NCBI GenBank assembly: GCA_015056255.1
Contig: SVGP01000003.1
Coordinates: 91,393-155,392 of the forward strand
DNA from: Clostridiales bacterium
GTDB taxonomy: Bacteria > Bacillota > Clostridia > Christensenellales > Aristaeellaceae
Direction: 5' to 3'
Length of the DNA stretch: 64,000 nucleotides
Numbering within the stretch: the stretch's first letter is position 1; each line of letters begins with the position of its first letter. Under the pieces are notes generated by a model. It saw only the letters and a list, made by a program, of their open reading frames with translations. It was not told the DNA's origin and did not search any database. A program made the position numbers and the translations under genes. Shown here in pieces: positions 24,718 to 33,543 of this stretch.

Positions 24718-24772
24718 GGCGCGTTCCTTTTATACTTTTCTCTTAAACCAATTAAGGAAGGAACACAACAAT

Positions 24773-25852
24773 ATGAAAGTGGTTGTCGGCATGTCCGGCG
24801 GCGTGGATTCCTCGGTTGCCGCGTATCTTTTAAAGCGCGAGGGCCACGACGTAATCGGCGTATTTATGAACAACTGGGAGGAAAAGGACGAAAACGGCGT
24901 TTGCACCAGTCAGCAGGACTGGGCGGACGTCAGAGACGTTTGCGACACGATCGGAATCCCCTATTATTCCGTCAATTACGCCAGGGAATATATGGATCGC
25001 GTGTTTTCGCATTTTCTGTCCGAATACAAAAGAGGCAGAACGCCCAACCCGGACGTTTTATGCAACCGCGAAATCAAGTTTGCGCCGCTGCTTAATTTTG
25101 CGATGTCCCTGGGCGCTGAAAAGCTTGCAACCGGACACTTCGCGGGCGTTGAAAAGCGCGACGGGCTTTTCAGGCTCCTTCGCGCAAAGGACGAAAACAA
25201 GGATCAGACCTATTTTCTCTGCCTGATTTCGCAAAACCAGCTGTCCCACGCCATGTTCCCGGTCACAAACCTTACAAAAATGGAAATCCGCGACCTTGCG
25301 CGCGAGGCGGGCATTCCCGTCAGCGAAAAGAAGGACTCGACGGGCGTTTGCTTTATCGGCGAAAGAAACTTTAAAAAATTCCTTTCCGAATACCTTCCCG
25401 CCCAGCCCGGCGACATCGTGACACCAAACGGCGAAAAGGTGGGCAGGCACGACGGCCTTATGTATTACACGCTCGGACAGAGACGCGGCCTCGGAATCGG
25501 CGGGCGAGGCACGTGCGAAAGATGGTTTGTCGTGGACAAGGATCTTAAAAACAACCGCTTAATCGTCGAGCAGGGCGAATCAAGCGAAAGGCTTTTCACA
25601 AAGTGCGCCTTTGCAGAAGCTCCCAGCTGGCTGATCGGGGAAGCCCCCATCGACCTTGGAAAGCCGTTTTCATGTATGGCGCGGTTCCGACATCGTCAGC
25701 CCTTAACCCCCGTTATCATCACCCCCGAAAAGGACGGCGTGTACATCGAGTTCGAAGCCGATCAGCGCGCCATCACCCCCGGCCAGGCCGTCGCGTTCTA
25801 TAAGGGCGACGAATGCCTTGGCGGCGCGACGATTGACTGGGCAAAGCGGTAA
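24773..25852 (+). CDS. mnmA: tRNA-specific 2-thiouridylase
   Basis: MnmA places sulfur on the wobble uridine of tRNA-Lys, Glu and Gln using ATP and a persulfide donor. The PP-loop is GMSGGVDSSVAA. The catalytic Cys97 lies in NPDVLCNREIKF and the second Cys193 in STGVCFIGERNF. The C-terminal beta-barrel (YYTLGQRRGLGIGG, RFRHRQPLTPV) is complete. Length 359 residues is normal. It has an AAGGAAGG site. No cysteine desulfurase gene is adjacent. A MITE-like element lies directly upstream. Confidence 0.96.
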   Translation: MKVVVGMSGGVDSSVAAYLLKREGHDVIGVFMNNWEEKDENGVCTSQQDWADVRDVCDTIGIPYYSVNYAREYMDRVFSHFLSEYKRGRTPNPDVLCNREIKFAPLLNFAMSLGAEKLATGHFAGVEKRDGLFRLLRAKDENKDQTYFLCLISQNQLSHAMFPVTNLTKMEIRDLAREAGIPVSEKKDSTGVCFIGERNFKKFLSEYLPAQPGDIVTPNGEKVGRHDGLMYYTLGQRRGLGIGGRGTCERWFVVDKDLKNNRLIVEQGESSERLFTKCAFAEAPSWLIGEAPIDLGKPFSCMARFRHRQPLTPVIITPEKDGVYIEFEADQRAITPGQAVAFYKGDECLGGATIDWAKR

Positions 25853-25872
25853 AACAACTCCGGAGGCAAAAT

Positions 25873-26538
25873 ATGAAGCTCTTTCTCGCATTCATGCTTA
25901 CTTTCTCATGCGCCTTATCGGGCGCGAAATACCAAAGCGACCTGCACATAAACATGCAGGCCGCTTTTTTTGAAGAAGCCGAACGGGCATATCGGGACAT
26001 CATAGCCTACGACGAAAACGCGCCCGTTACAAGAGAAGAAATCCATGCGCTGTATGCGCATGACGCTTGTCTTGCGCCGATTCGGAAAAAAATCGCCGGA
26101 ATTATAAACAAAATCAACTCTATGAAACCCAAAACCGCCGCCGAATACGCAGAAGAATGCCTGTTCGCAGGCGAAATTCTCGAAAGCCCACCCGACGGCA
26201 TCATTTTCGTACGCTGTTACCTTCTCCCCTTCTCGCCGGAGGAAACGAAAATATACGACCAGATACAAAAAAGTGGCGAAATTCATGCGCTTGACGCGCT
26301 GTTTTCGCCGCTTGAAGATTATGTTTTAAGCTTAAATGGCGCTTTCACGCCTGACAACGGATTTGAACCGTACTTTAAAATGAAAGGCGACGGCGCGGTG
26401 ATCCCCGTTTATAAAGGCACCAGATATCTTACCGATAAAGCCGTCTCCGCCGCCCTGTCCGTGTCGGAGTCTTCTCCCGTAAGCCCGCCCGTTCGGGACG
26501 CGCGGGGAATGATTGTGTTTGAGTTCGTCAGCGATTAA
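25873..26538 (+). CDS. Hypothetical exported protein
   Basis: A 221-residue protein starting with a likely signal peptide (MKLFLAFMLTFSCALSGA). The mature part is mixed helix with no motif I recognise. It starts 20 bases after mnmA with a CGGAGG site and is probably co-transcribed. Its last 11 bases overlap the convergent XpaC-like gene. Confidence 0.65.
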   Translation: MKLFLAFMLTFSCALSGAKYQSDLHINMQAAFFEEAERAYRDIIAYDENAPVTREEIHALYAHDACLAPIRKKIAGIINKINSMKPKTAAEYAEECLFAGEILESPPDGIIFVRCYLLPFSPEETKIYDQIQKSGEIHALDALFSPLEDYVLSLNGAFTPDNGFEPYFKMKGDGAVIPVYKGTRYLTDKAVSAALSVSESSPVSPPVRDARGMIVFEFVSD

Positions 26539-27478
26539 GTCCGTCCATCTCGAGCATCTTTTCAAGGGTCTTGATGTCGCTTGTGATGTCGACCGCGTCG
26601 CTTTTGAAAAGAATATCCAGTTGCTTTTCAAAGCCCTGTACAAGCTTATCGAGAATACCCTCGATGCGCGCGCGGGAGGAAGTAATGTTTTCAACGTTCA
26701 CGGTCTGCTGCTCAAGGTGCGCATACTGCTTTAAGAGCTTAACCGTGGTGGGCAGATAATAATCCATAAAGGTGTCGATTTCGCGCCTGCGCTCGGGCTT
26801 CTGGGACACAATATCAAAGATTGCGCGCGTGATTTCTTCGATTCGGTCGATCTTTTGGGATACCATCTCATCGTCGATCATCACATTGAGCGCGCGTATT
26901 TCAAGCAGAATATGCTTGTATTCGGTTTCCTCGGCGTATTTTGCGTTTTCCGCTTCATCTTCGGCCTTGGCCTTCTGCCTGGCGCGGACGATTTCCGGGC
27001 TTAAAACCAGCATTCTTCTGCCTTCATCGATATAGGCGCTTCTGGAAATTTTACTTTTCTTTTTAAGGGTCTTTATGTCGCGCCTGAGCGTTCTTTCATT
27101 CACGCCCATTTCGCTCATCAGCTCGTCCAGCGCAATCTCAGCCTGCGCGCCGATGCAGGAAACATAATTGTCCAACCGGTCGGAGGACGTGTTCATGTAT
27201 TTTGTCAATAAAACCACTAAAACCGCGATCACCGAAACCGGAATAACGACCCAGAACATGGAAGCCTTGATCCACGAGAAAATTTCGCCTGCGGATGTAA
27301 ACAGTAAAATCGCAGCCAGTACGTAAACAAGGTCGGTCTGCTTTTTTGATAAATTAATCAGCCCCGTCACCTTTTTGATCAACATGAATACGCCGATAAA
27401 GCGCAGAAACGGGATTGACAGAAATATGACAATGGTCAGCCAACTGCTGCCGGAATCCTTGCCGCCTGACAAGCGCAT
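26528..27478 (-). CDS. XpaC-family membrane protein (5-bromo-4-chloroindolyl phosphate hydrolysis family)
   Basis: A 316-residue protein. Three hydrophobic segments lie within residues about 12-95. A winged-helix-like stretch follows (IALDELMSEMGVNERTLRRDI), then a long helical C-terminal half with DEMVSQKIDRIEEITRAIF and FMDYYLPTTVKLLKQYAHLE, typical of XpaC. The family name comes from a phenotype, and the true role is unknown. The usual telA partner (toxic anion resistance) is not adjacent. A GGGGGAGGTG site precedes the ATG. Confidence 0.7.
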   Translation of the reverse strand: MRLSGGKDSGSSWLTIVIFLSIPFLRFIGVFMLIKKVTGLINLSKKQTDLVYVLAAILLFTSAGEIFSWIKASMFWVVIPVSVIAVLVVLLTKYMNTSSDRLDNYVSCIGAQAEIALDELMSEMGVNERTLRRDIKTLKKKSKISRSAYIDEGRRMLVLSPEIVRARQKAKAEDEAENAKYAEETEYKHILLEIRALNVMIDDEMVSQKIDRIEEITRAIFDIVSQKPERRREIDTFMDYYLPTTVKLLKQYAHLEQQTVNVENITSSRARIEGILDKLVQGFEKQLDILFKSDAVDITSDIKTLEKMLEMDGLNR

Positions 27479-27550
27479 TCACCTCCCCCTACATTCATAC
27501 GGTATATTATAGCACAAAATGCTTTGCCTGCAAACGTTTTTTTCAAAAGC

Positions 27551-27579
27551 TTGACAATGGACGAAAAAAGAACGATAAT
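27551..27579 (+). promoter_or_regulatory. Sigma-A promoter upstream of the two-helix membrane protein
   Basis: TTGACA (27551-27556), 17 bp and GATAAT (27574-27579). The gap to the chosen start at 27691 implies a leader of about 105 bases. Confidence 0.7.
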
Positions 27580-27690
27580 AGAATAAGGCGTAATTTCAAT
27601 AAAATGATGCCAAAATCCGATAACCTATTTACAGAATCGGAAAAAGACGGTATGATGAATACAGCGCACTTAAATCAGGGGGACAAAAGC

Positions 27691-28149
27691 ATGTATACCG
27701 AAAATGATTTCATAAAAGCAAACAAGCAAAAGAAAATCCGCGTGACGCTGTTTTCAATCATGTGCCTTATCTTTTTGGCCGCCATGTTCACCTTTAACGC
27801 CATACGCATTCAGGCGCTTTCCATTGCCTGCGCAGTCGTCGGGTTCATGGTCGCCTATTTCATTTACTCGTTCAAGGTCGGCCCGTGGGTAAAGTACGAC
27901 AGGCACTTAAAGGAACTCAAAAGCGGCCAGAAGCGTACAACCGTATGCGAATTCATGTACTTTACGGACGAAACGCGCCTTGTGGACGGCGTCGAGGTTC
28001 ATGAACTGATCGCAAGGGTTGGCAAGGAAGAAGAGGACGAGCGCCTGTATTACTGGGACGCAGACAAAAAGCGCCCATCTCTTAAGGAAGGCGACAGGGT
28101 GTCCATCGTATCCTATGGAAATTTTGTAGTGGAGCTGAAAAACGCGTAA
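27691..28149 (+). CDS. Small membrane protein of unknown function
   Basis: A 152-residue protein with a basic N-terminus, two adjacent membrane helices (about residues 18-58, VTLFSIMCLIFLAAMFTF and ALSIACAVVGFMVAYFIYSF) and a C-terminal soluble domain of beta pattern (EFMYFTDETRLVDGVEVHELIARV, then GDRVSIVSYGNFVVEL). Not recognised. The ATG at 27691 follows GGGGGAC at good distance. Earlier in-frame ATGs lack such a site. It is followed after 39 bases by a universal-stress-like gene. Confidence 0.65.
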   Translation: MYTENDFIKANKQKKIRVTLFSIMCLIFLAAMFTFNAIRIQALSIACAVVGFMVAYFIYSFKVGPWVKYDRHLKELKSGQKRTTVCEFMYFTDETRLVDGVEVHELIARVGKEEEDERLYYWDADKKRPSLKEGDRVSIVSYGNFVVELKNA

Positions 28150-28188
28150 AACGTTTCCTCCGGCTTCCACGAAACGGAGGCGGAAAAT

Positions 28189-28563
28189 ATGGCCGGACAT
28201 GTTCTGGTTTGCGTTACGGGACAGAAAACCTGCGAAGCCCTGATTGTAGAGGGCGCGCGCATTGCAAAGGAAAACGGCTCAGAATTATCCGTGCTTCACG
28301 TGGTCAAGCCCGGCGCATCTCTTCTTGGAAACGCCAAGGAGGGCGAGGCGCTCGAGTACCTTTATAAAATCGCCACCGAGCACGATGCGGACATGGCTAT
28401 GATCCGCTCGGACAATGTGGAAGAAACCATTGCCCGACAGGCAGAAAAGCTGGACGCCCAGACCCTTGTGATCGGCAAATCCAACGGCTCAAAAGAAAAA
28501 AGCTTTCAGATGAAAATCGAAACGCTTCTGCCCGATATCGAAATTAAAATGGTATATCCATAA
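28189..28563 (+). CDS. Universal stress protein-like small protein
   Basis: A 124-residue alpha/beta protein with the UspA pattern: HVLVCVTGQKTCEALIVEGARIA, LSVLHVVKPG, a central ADMAMIRSDNVEETI and QTLVIGKSNGS. It resembles the Usp domain of KdpD as well. The ATP-binding GxxGxxG(S/T) loop is reduced to GKSNGS, so nucleotide binding is uncertain. It has an ACGGAGG site and ends in a GC-rich terminator. Confidence 0.7.
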   Translation: MAGHVLVCVTGQKTCEALIVEGARIAKENGSELSVLHVVKPGASLLGNAKEGEALEYLYKIATEHDADMAMIRSDNVEETIARQAEKLDAQTLVIGKSNGSKEKSFQMKIETLLPDIEIKMVYP

Positions 28564-28573
28564 TCCACATATT

Positions 28574-28608
28574 TCCGCCCCCGTCCGGGGCGGATTTCGC
28601 GTATTTTT
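28574..28608 (+). terminator. Terminator after the Usp-like gene
   Basis: CCGCCCC and GGGGCGG pair across a short loop. TTTCGCGTATTTTTT follows. Confidence 0.65.
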
Positions 28609-28668
28609 TGAACATATGCGCCCTTTTAGGCGTCCAAAGAACAAACCCCTACGAAAGGAAGAATTGTG

Positions 28669-29781
28669 ATGAAAAGACTCATTTCTCTTTTCCTCGCCCT
28701 TGTGATGCTGCTTTTGTCCGTGCCGGTATACGCGGAAGAAGCCGCCCCCACCCGCGGCGGCGTCACCATTTACGACATCCCCATCGAGGATGATAATTTC
28801 GAAACCGCGCCCATCAACGGCGAAAAAAGCGAAAGCGCCGAAGAAGCTTCATCCGGAACGCCTGAAGGAGAGGACGAAGGCTCCATTAAGGAAATTCTGG
28901 AAGAAAGCGAGGACGATCTGATCGTATACGATCCGGTTGAGGAATATCTTTATAACGGCGATGAAATCACGGAAGCGCTCGACATGCTGGACGGCATGAA
29001 AAACATCCTGCTTCTGGGCGTGGACAGCCGAACCGGTAAAATCGAAGGCCGCACCGACACCATGATCCTTTTAACCGTGGATATTAAAGGTCAGGTGATC
29101 AAGCTCACCTCTTTCCTGCGCGATCTGTATGTTGAAATTCCCGGCTACAAAAACAACCGCCTGAATTCCGCCTTTGTTTTCGGCGGCTGGCCGCTGCTTC
29201 AAAAGACGTTTGAAAAGAATTTCGGCGTAAAGCCCGACGCTTATGTCGCCGTCAATTTAAGCGGCCTTGCCCAGATCATCGACGCGTTGGGCGGCGTGTA
29301 TGTAGATGTAGACGCCAAGAAAATCGACCGCATCAACGCCGTCATTTACTGGTATAATAAACAGGTGCTGAATCTTACGAATCTCAGCCACGGCTATCTC
29401 ACCAAAGGCGGCTACCAGAAGCTGACCGGAAAGCAGGCCGAGGCGTGGGCCAGATACCGCTACAGCGAAAGCGACTATCAAAGAAGCGCGCGCCAGCGGC
29501 AGTTGATTTCGATCATCTTTGACGAAGTCAAGAAAATGAGCCTGAAGGAGCTGATCTCCTTCGCCATGAAAAACGCCAACCTCATCGAAACCAATCTGAC
29601 CATCACAGACATCATCTCCCTCGCGCCGGCGGTGCTTGCGCTGCACGACGCAGAGATCAAGGAATTCAGAATCCCCATCGACAACGGCTCCACCAGCCAG
29701 AAAATTTCCGGCATGAGCGTGCTCGTTCCGGACAGGAAGAAAAACGCAAACGCGCTGAAGGAATTCCTCCTGGGCGACTGA
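28669..29781 (+). CDS. LytR-CpsA-Psr (LCP) family cell-wall glycopolymer ligase
   Basis: A 370-residue protein with a signal peptide or signal anchor (residues about 1-23, LISLFLALVMLLLSVPVYA). A Glu/Ser-rich linker (about 40-95) leads into the LCP domain: KNILLLGVDSR, GRTDTMILLTVD, LTSFLRDLYVEIPGY, the helix with NSAFVFGG and the Arg pair in ARYRYSESDYQRSARQRQL. LCP enzymes transfer teichoic acid or capsule precursors to peptidoglycan outside the membrane. The linker is unusually acidic. The ATG at 28669 is used; a GTG lies three bases earlier. The next gene follows after 22 bases. Confidence 0.9.
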   Translation: MKRLISLFLALVMLLLSVPVYAEEAAPTRGGVTIYDIPIEDDNFETAPINGEKSESAEEASSGTPEGEDEGSIKEILEESEDDLIVYDPVEEYLYNGDEITEALDMLDGMKNILLLGVDSRTGKIEGRTDTMILLTVDIKGQVIKLTSFLRDLYVEIPGYKNNRLNSAFVFGGWPLLQKTFEKNFGVKPDAYVAVNLSGLAQIIDALGGVYVDVDAKKIDRINAVIYWYNKQVLNLTNLSHGYLTKGGYQKLTGKQAEAWARYRYSESDYQRSARQRQLISIIFDEVKKMSLKELISFAMKNANLIETNLTITDIISLAPAVLALHDAEIKEFRIPIDNGSTSQKISGMSVLVPDRKKNANALKEFLLGD

Positions 29782-29803
29782 TCAAGGGAAAGGATGCTGA
29801 CGC

Positions 29804-30391
29804 ATGGGAAAAACGCTTGCCTCTCTTATGATAATGGGCGCATTTTTCCTCGCATTGGCGTCCTTTTTGGTATACGTTTATTCAAAGCGGAAATATCCGC
29901 TCAAAAATGCCGATTGCATCATCGTCCTCGGCGCAAAAATCCACCCGGACGGCTCGCCGTCCAATACGCTTAAATACCGTCTGGACGCGGCCTTAAACGC
30001 CTACAGCCAAAACCGCGCTCCCGTCATCATCGTCACCGGCGGTCAGGGTCCGGACGAAAACGAACCCGAAGCCTGCGCGATGAAACGCTATCTCATCCAA
30101 AAAGGCATCCCTGCAAACTGCATCCATGAGGAAACCCAGTCCAAAAACACCATCGAAAACCTCAAAAACGCATGCGTCATCATGTCGTTATCCAATCTCA
30201 AAACCGCCGTCATCGCAACCACAGACTACCACATGCCAAGAGCTCGCCTGATCGCAAAACGGCTGGGCGTCAAAACCTCAGCCGCCCCTTCCAGACCCGG
30301 AAGAAGGCTTGTCACTCAATTGACCGCCTACTCAAGGGAAGTCTTAAGCTGGGGCCTCCTGATTATAAAAATCGCGCAGCGGAAAATCTGA
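29804..30391 (+). CDS. YdcF/SanA-like (DUF218) membrane protein
   Basis: A 195-residue protein. One N-terminal membrane helix (about residues 6-24) is followed by a DUF218 domain: ADCIIVLGAKIHPDGSPS, PVIIVTGGQG, EETQSKNTIENLKNA and TTDYHMPRARLIAKRLG. E. coli relatives SanA and ElyC act in envelope-carbon-lipid homeostasis, but the reaction is unknown. Co-transcription with the LCP gene fits an envelope role. A terminator hairpin overlaps its last codons. Confidence 0.82.
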   Translation: MGKTLASLMIMGAFFLALASFLVYVYSKRKYPLKNADCIIVLGAKIHPDGSPSNTLKYRLDAALNAYSQNRAPVIIVTGGQGPDENEPEACAMKRYLIQKGIPANCIHEETQSKNTIENLKNACVIMSLSNLKTAVIATTDYHMPRARLIAKRLGVKTSAAPSRPGRRLVTQLTAYSREVLSWGLLIIKIAQRKI

Positions 30392-30410
30392 TTTCCGATG
30401 CGCGATTTTC
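30367..30410. terminator. Terminator overlapping the end of the YdcF-like gene
   Basis: AAAAATCGCGCA and TGCGCGATTTT form the outer stem and GGAAA / TTTCC the inner stem. The structure is nearly symmetric and lies between convergent transcripts. Confidence 0.65.
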
Positions 30411-30430
30411 TATTGAAAAGATTAGACAAA

Positions 30431-32008
30431 TCACAACTTCTCAGGCGAAACTTTAAAAATCACTTTCAAAAGAATATACGTTATTGTGCCAAGCGCAAAA
30501 AGCGCAATCGCCGCCGCCCAGATCGTTCCGTAAACCAAAACGGGAATCATTGAAACAATCCCGATCAAAGGCGCAGTCAAGCCGCCGATGCCTGCGGCCG
30601 CGCTTTGCTTGACCACATATACCTCGTTTTCCCAGTCAAAGCGCGGAAACTTCGTATTGATGAAAAGCGCCCACGTGCAGGCGAAAATATTGATCAGAAT
30701 CGGCGCAATCAGCATAATCACCGCACTCACTGCATCCGGCGCGAGGGAGATCGCGGTCAGAATGGACGCAATCAGCAAAAACGGTGCGTTCAGAAGCACG
30801 CTCATCAGGATTTTTGCGCCGAAGAGGTGTCTGTTCGTTATCGGAAGCGTCTTTAAAAGCCACCACGTTTTTCCCTCCATCGACAGGGAAACCGCGCTGG
30901 GCGGCATGAGGGAGGAGATGATTCCAAGGAGAAACGCGGCGATGAGCGGAAGATTCAAATCAACCGGAAGCGCAGAAACCGCCGTCTGCACATCCCCTAT
31001 CGACAGCATGACCGCTGCCGCAAGCGTCATAATCGGCGAAATGAAGGTATTCATCATGTAGATGCCAGAAGCGAAATAACGCCTGAATTCGCGATTGATG
31101 AGCGCGGGAAGAAGCAATGAGGCTTTCACGCTTTTTTCCGCGCGGAAGGCTTTTGCGCTTCCCCTCGCGCCCTGACTAATGACAACAAAGGGAAACACGC
31201 GGGCAACGACAAAAAGCGTAATGCCAAGTAAGCCCAAGCTTACGCCGATCAAAGCGAAAACGCCCTCATACGCGCCCTGTGCAATCCCGCCGATCCAAGC
31301 CGCCGGCGGATACACGCCTTTAACGGCGTTAAGCATGGTCTCTGTAAGGCTTTTGATTCTTTCAAGCGTAAGCTCGTCCTCAATTCGCGTAAGAGACGCG
31401 CTTCCCCAGAAGATAAAGCCTATAAATAGAACCGTCAGCGCGGTCTGGAAAATAGCTTTTCGTTTGAACATTGCAGAAACCATGCTGATCAGTGCGCCCG
31501 GCAGAAGCGACAGGCACATGGGAATCACAGGCATAAAAATGACGGAAATGAGCCACGCGAGATAGAACAAAACGGATGGACGCGCAAAATACACAAAAAC
31601 GCCGATCGCCGGGAGCGTTACCAAGGCGCACAGAAGAACATTTTCGATATACATGCGGATAAGCCGGCTCGCCGCAATCGAAAACGGGCGCACAGGCAGC
31701 GCGCTCAGTACCTCAACGCCGTTTTTCCGAAACAGCGTGGGAGCGGAAGAAAAAATGCCAAAAAAGAGAATGATCAGGCTGATGACCACGGTAAACAGCG
31801 CACAAATTGCGTCCTTTAGACCCAGATAACAAAGCGCATACGCATATCCGCCCGTATACCCTGCCACCATCAGAATGACAAACGCCCAGGCAACAGAAAG
31901 CAGAACGATTCTGCGTTTTTCTTTTTTATCAGTTGTATGCCGAAACCGGTTCAGGCCGTACAGATTCAGGCTTTCAAGGCGCGTAAGCAGCCCGATTTCC
32001 CTAAGCAT
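30431..32008 (-). CDS. ABC-2 type exporter permease
   Basis: A 525-residue integral membrane protein with about 12 hydrophobic segments. The soluble N-terminus (MLREIGLLTRLESLNLYGLN) resembles permeases of large ABC-2 transporters. ATG 32008 overlaps the ATPase stop codon by eight bases and has a GGAGG site within the ATPase gene. The longer upstream frame to 32065 only runs into the ATPase gene. The exported substrate is unknown. Confidence 0.85.
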   Translation of the reverse strand: MLREIGLLTRLESLNLYGLNRFRHTTDKKEKRRIVLLSVAWAFVILMVAGYTGGYAYALCYLGLKDAICALFTVVISLIILFFGIFSSAPTLFRKNGVEVLSALPVRPFSIAASRLIRMYIENVLLCALVTLPAIGVFVYFARPSVLFYLAWLISVIFMPVIPMCLSLLPGALISMVSAMFKRKAIFQTALTVLFIGFIFWGSASLTRIEDELTLERIKSLTETMLNAVKGVYPPAAWIGGIAQGAYEGVFALIGVSLGLLGITLFVVARVFPFVVISQGARGSAKAFRAEKSVKASLLLPALINREFRRYFASGIYMMNTFISPIMTLAAAVMLSIGDVQTAVSALPVDLNLPLIAAFLLGIISSLMPPSAVSLSMEGKTWWLLKTLPITNRHLFGAKILMSVLLNAPFLLIASILTAISLAPDAVSAVIMLIAPILINIFACTWALFINTKFPRFDWENEVYVVKQSAAAGIGGLTAPLIGIVSMIPVLVYGTIWAAAIALFALGTITYILLKVIFKVSPEKL

Positions 32009-32717
32009 CCGCCGCCACCTCCATGAAAATATCCTCAAGCGTCCTACCCTCGCCCACAATCTCATCCATGTCTCCGGTTTTTAAAAGCACGCCGTCTTTG
32101 ATGATGGAAACGCGGTTAGACAGCTTTTCGGCAACCTCAAGCACATGCGTCGAATACAAAATCGCGCCGCCCTGATCGCAGATTTCCCGCATAAAGCCCT
32201 TGAGCGTCACGCTGGCCTTGGGGTCGAGTCCCACAAACGGCTCATCCAGAATGAGCAGCTTAGGCTCATGCAAAAGCGAGGCAATGATCACGAGCTTCTG
32301 CTTCATGCCGTGGGAATAGGTCGAAATGAGCGAGCCAAGAGCGGATGTGATTTCAAACGCCTCGGCGTACCTTGAAATGCGCTGCTTTCGTACGTCGGCC
32401 TCCACTTCAAACACATCTGCGATGAAGTTCAGAAACTGAATGCCTGTCAGATATTCATAAATATCGGGGTTGTCCGGAATGCAGGCAAGCATTTTTTTGC
32501 ACGCGATGGGGTTTTCCCTTATGGAAACGCCACCGACTCTGATTTCGCCGGATTCGAATGTGTGAATGCCGCAGACGGCCTTGATGAGCGTGGTTTTGCC
32601 TGCGCCATTGGGACCGATAAAGGCGTGAATATCGCCGGAGCGCACGGAAAGAGAGATATTTTTAATGCCCTTGTCCGATCCGGGATAGCGCTTGGTCACG
32701 TTTATAATTTCAAGCAT
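32001..32717 (-). CDS. ABC transporter ATP-binding protein
   Basis: A 238-residue ATPase. Walker A is GPNGAGKTTLIKA, the signature is YSHGMKQKL (a variant of LSGGQ common in ABC-2 exporters), Walker B is LLILDEPFVGLDP and the switch His is in STHVLEVAEKL. It pairs with the following permease, which overlaps its stop. The MerR-type regulator ends at the base just before this start, so the three genes form one operon. Confidence 0.93.
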   Translation of the reverse strand: MLEIINVTKRYPGSDKGIKNISLSVRSGDIHAFIGPNGAGKTTLIKAVCGIHTFESGEIRVGGVSIRENPIACKKMLACIPDNPDIYEYLTGIQFLNFIADVFEVEADVRKQRISRYAEAFEITSALGSLISTYSHGMKQKLVIIASLLHEPKLLILDEPFVGLDPKASVTLKGFMREICDQGGAILYSTHVLEVAEKLSNRVSIIKDGVLLKTGDMDEIVGEGRTLEDIFMEVAADA

Positions 32718-33452
32718 TTATTTGTCCTCCATCTCTGTGCGCTTGTAAACCTCGATGCAAAAGCCCTTGTGCCCGCAATGGGTGCAGGTGAGGTTTCGGG
32801 TGCGCAGGGTGTGCCTTGCAAAAATCATTTCCATTTTCCGGGGCGTAAACACCGCGTGGCACTCGGGGCAGATGAACTGAACGCTTTTGATGTAATAATA
32901 CGAAATCAAACAGCAGCCCAAGGTCAGCACGGGCAAATACAAAATGATCGGAAGCCATACGCCCTTTATAAACCCCGCCAGAACAAACGCCCATTCAAGC
33001 GCTTCCAGAACGAGGGCAAAGATCAGCATTTTGATGTACAGCTTATGAAGTTTTCGCCTGTTGTCCATGCGGAACGCTATGTCGTTTATGGAGTGAAGGG
33101 AGAAATTTCCAGCATCCCTGATGCCTCTTTCGAGCGCTTCCAGCCGCGAAAGCCTGTTTTGTCTTTCATTGATTTCATCCAAAAGTTCTTTTTTCTGCTC
33201 TTCGATCAATAGCCCGATCACGTTTTCCGGGTGTTCTTCCTGAATCAACTTTTGAATGCTGGCAATCGGAAGCCCGATATCGCGCAGATAACAAACGGCC
33301 TTTAAGCGCATGATGTCGTTTTCCGAATACATCCTGCGCCCGCCTTCGGTCAGAGACGAGGGCGAAACAAGATTCCTTTGATCGTAATACTGAATGGTGC
33401 GAACCGTCACATTCAATATCTTCGCAGCCTCTCCCGTTGAATAATTCGGCAT
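32718..33452 (-). CDS. Membrane-bound MerR-family regulator with C-terminal zinc-ribbon
   Basis: A 244-residue protein. Residues 1-70 form a MerR winged helix (YSTGEAAKILNVTVRTIQYYDQRNLVSPS). A coiled coil (KKELLDEINERQNRLSRLEALER) follows. Two membrane helices (about 140-190, LIFALVLEALEWAFVLAGF and LPIILYLPVLTLGCCLISYYY) come next, then a zinc-ribbon-like end with CPEC and CTHC. It is thus a DNA-binding protein tied to the membrane. It is the first gene of the exporter operon and probably controls that operon through the promoter at 33475-33505. A perfect AGGAGGT site precedes the ATG. Confidence 0.85.
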   Translation of the reverse strand: MPNYSTGEAAKILNVTVRTIQYYDQRNLVSPSSLTEGGRRMYSENDIMRLKAVCYLRDIGLPIASIQKLIQEEHPENVIGLLIEEQKKELLDEINERQNRLSRLEALERGIRDAGNFSLHSINDIAFRMDNRRKLHKLYIKMLIFALVLEALEWAFVLAGFIKGVWLPIILYLPVLTLGCCLISYYYIKSVQFICPECHAVFTPRKMEMIFARHTLRTRNLTCTHCGHKGFCIEVYKRTEMEDK

Positions 33453-33474
33453 AGCTCAACCTCCTTTCACAAGC

Positions 33475-33505
33475 AGTATACCTGATAACGCTGCGTCATG
33501 AGCAA
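33475..33505 (-). promoter_or_regulatory. MerR-type promoter with a 19-bp spacer
   Basis: On the minus strand, TTGCTC (33500-33505), then 19 bases (33481-33499), then TATACT (33475-33480). The spacer carries the dyad ACGC-A-GCGT. A long spacer with an internal dyad is the hallmark of promoters that MerR proteins untwist. Confidence 0.65.
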
Positions 33506-33543
33506 GCTATTTTTGAATAAAAGCACAATTTACGGGCGAAAGA

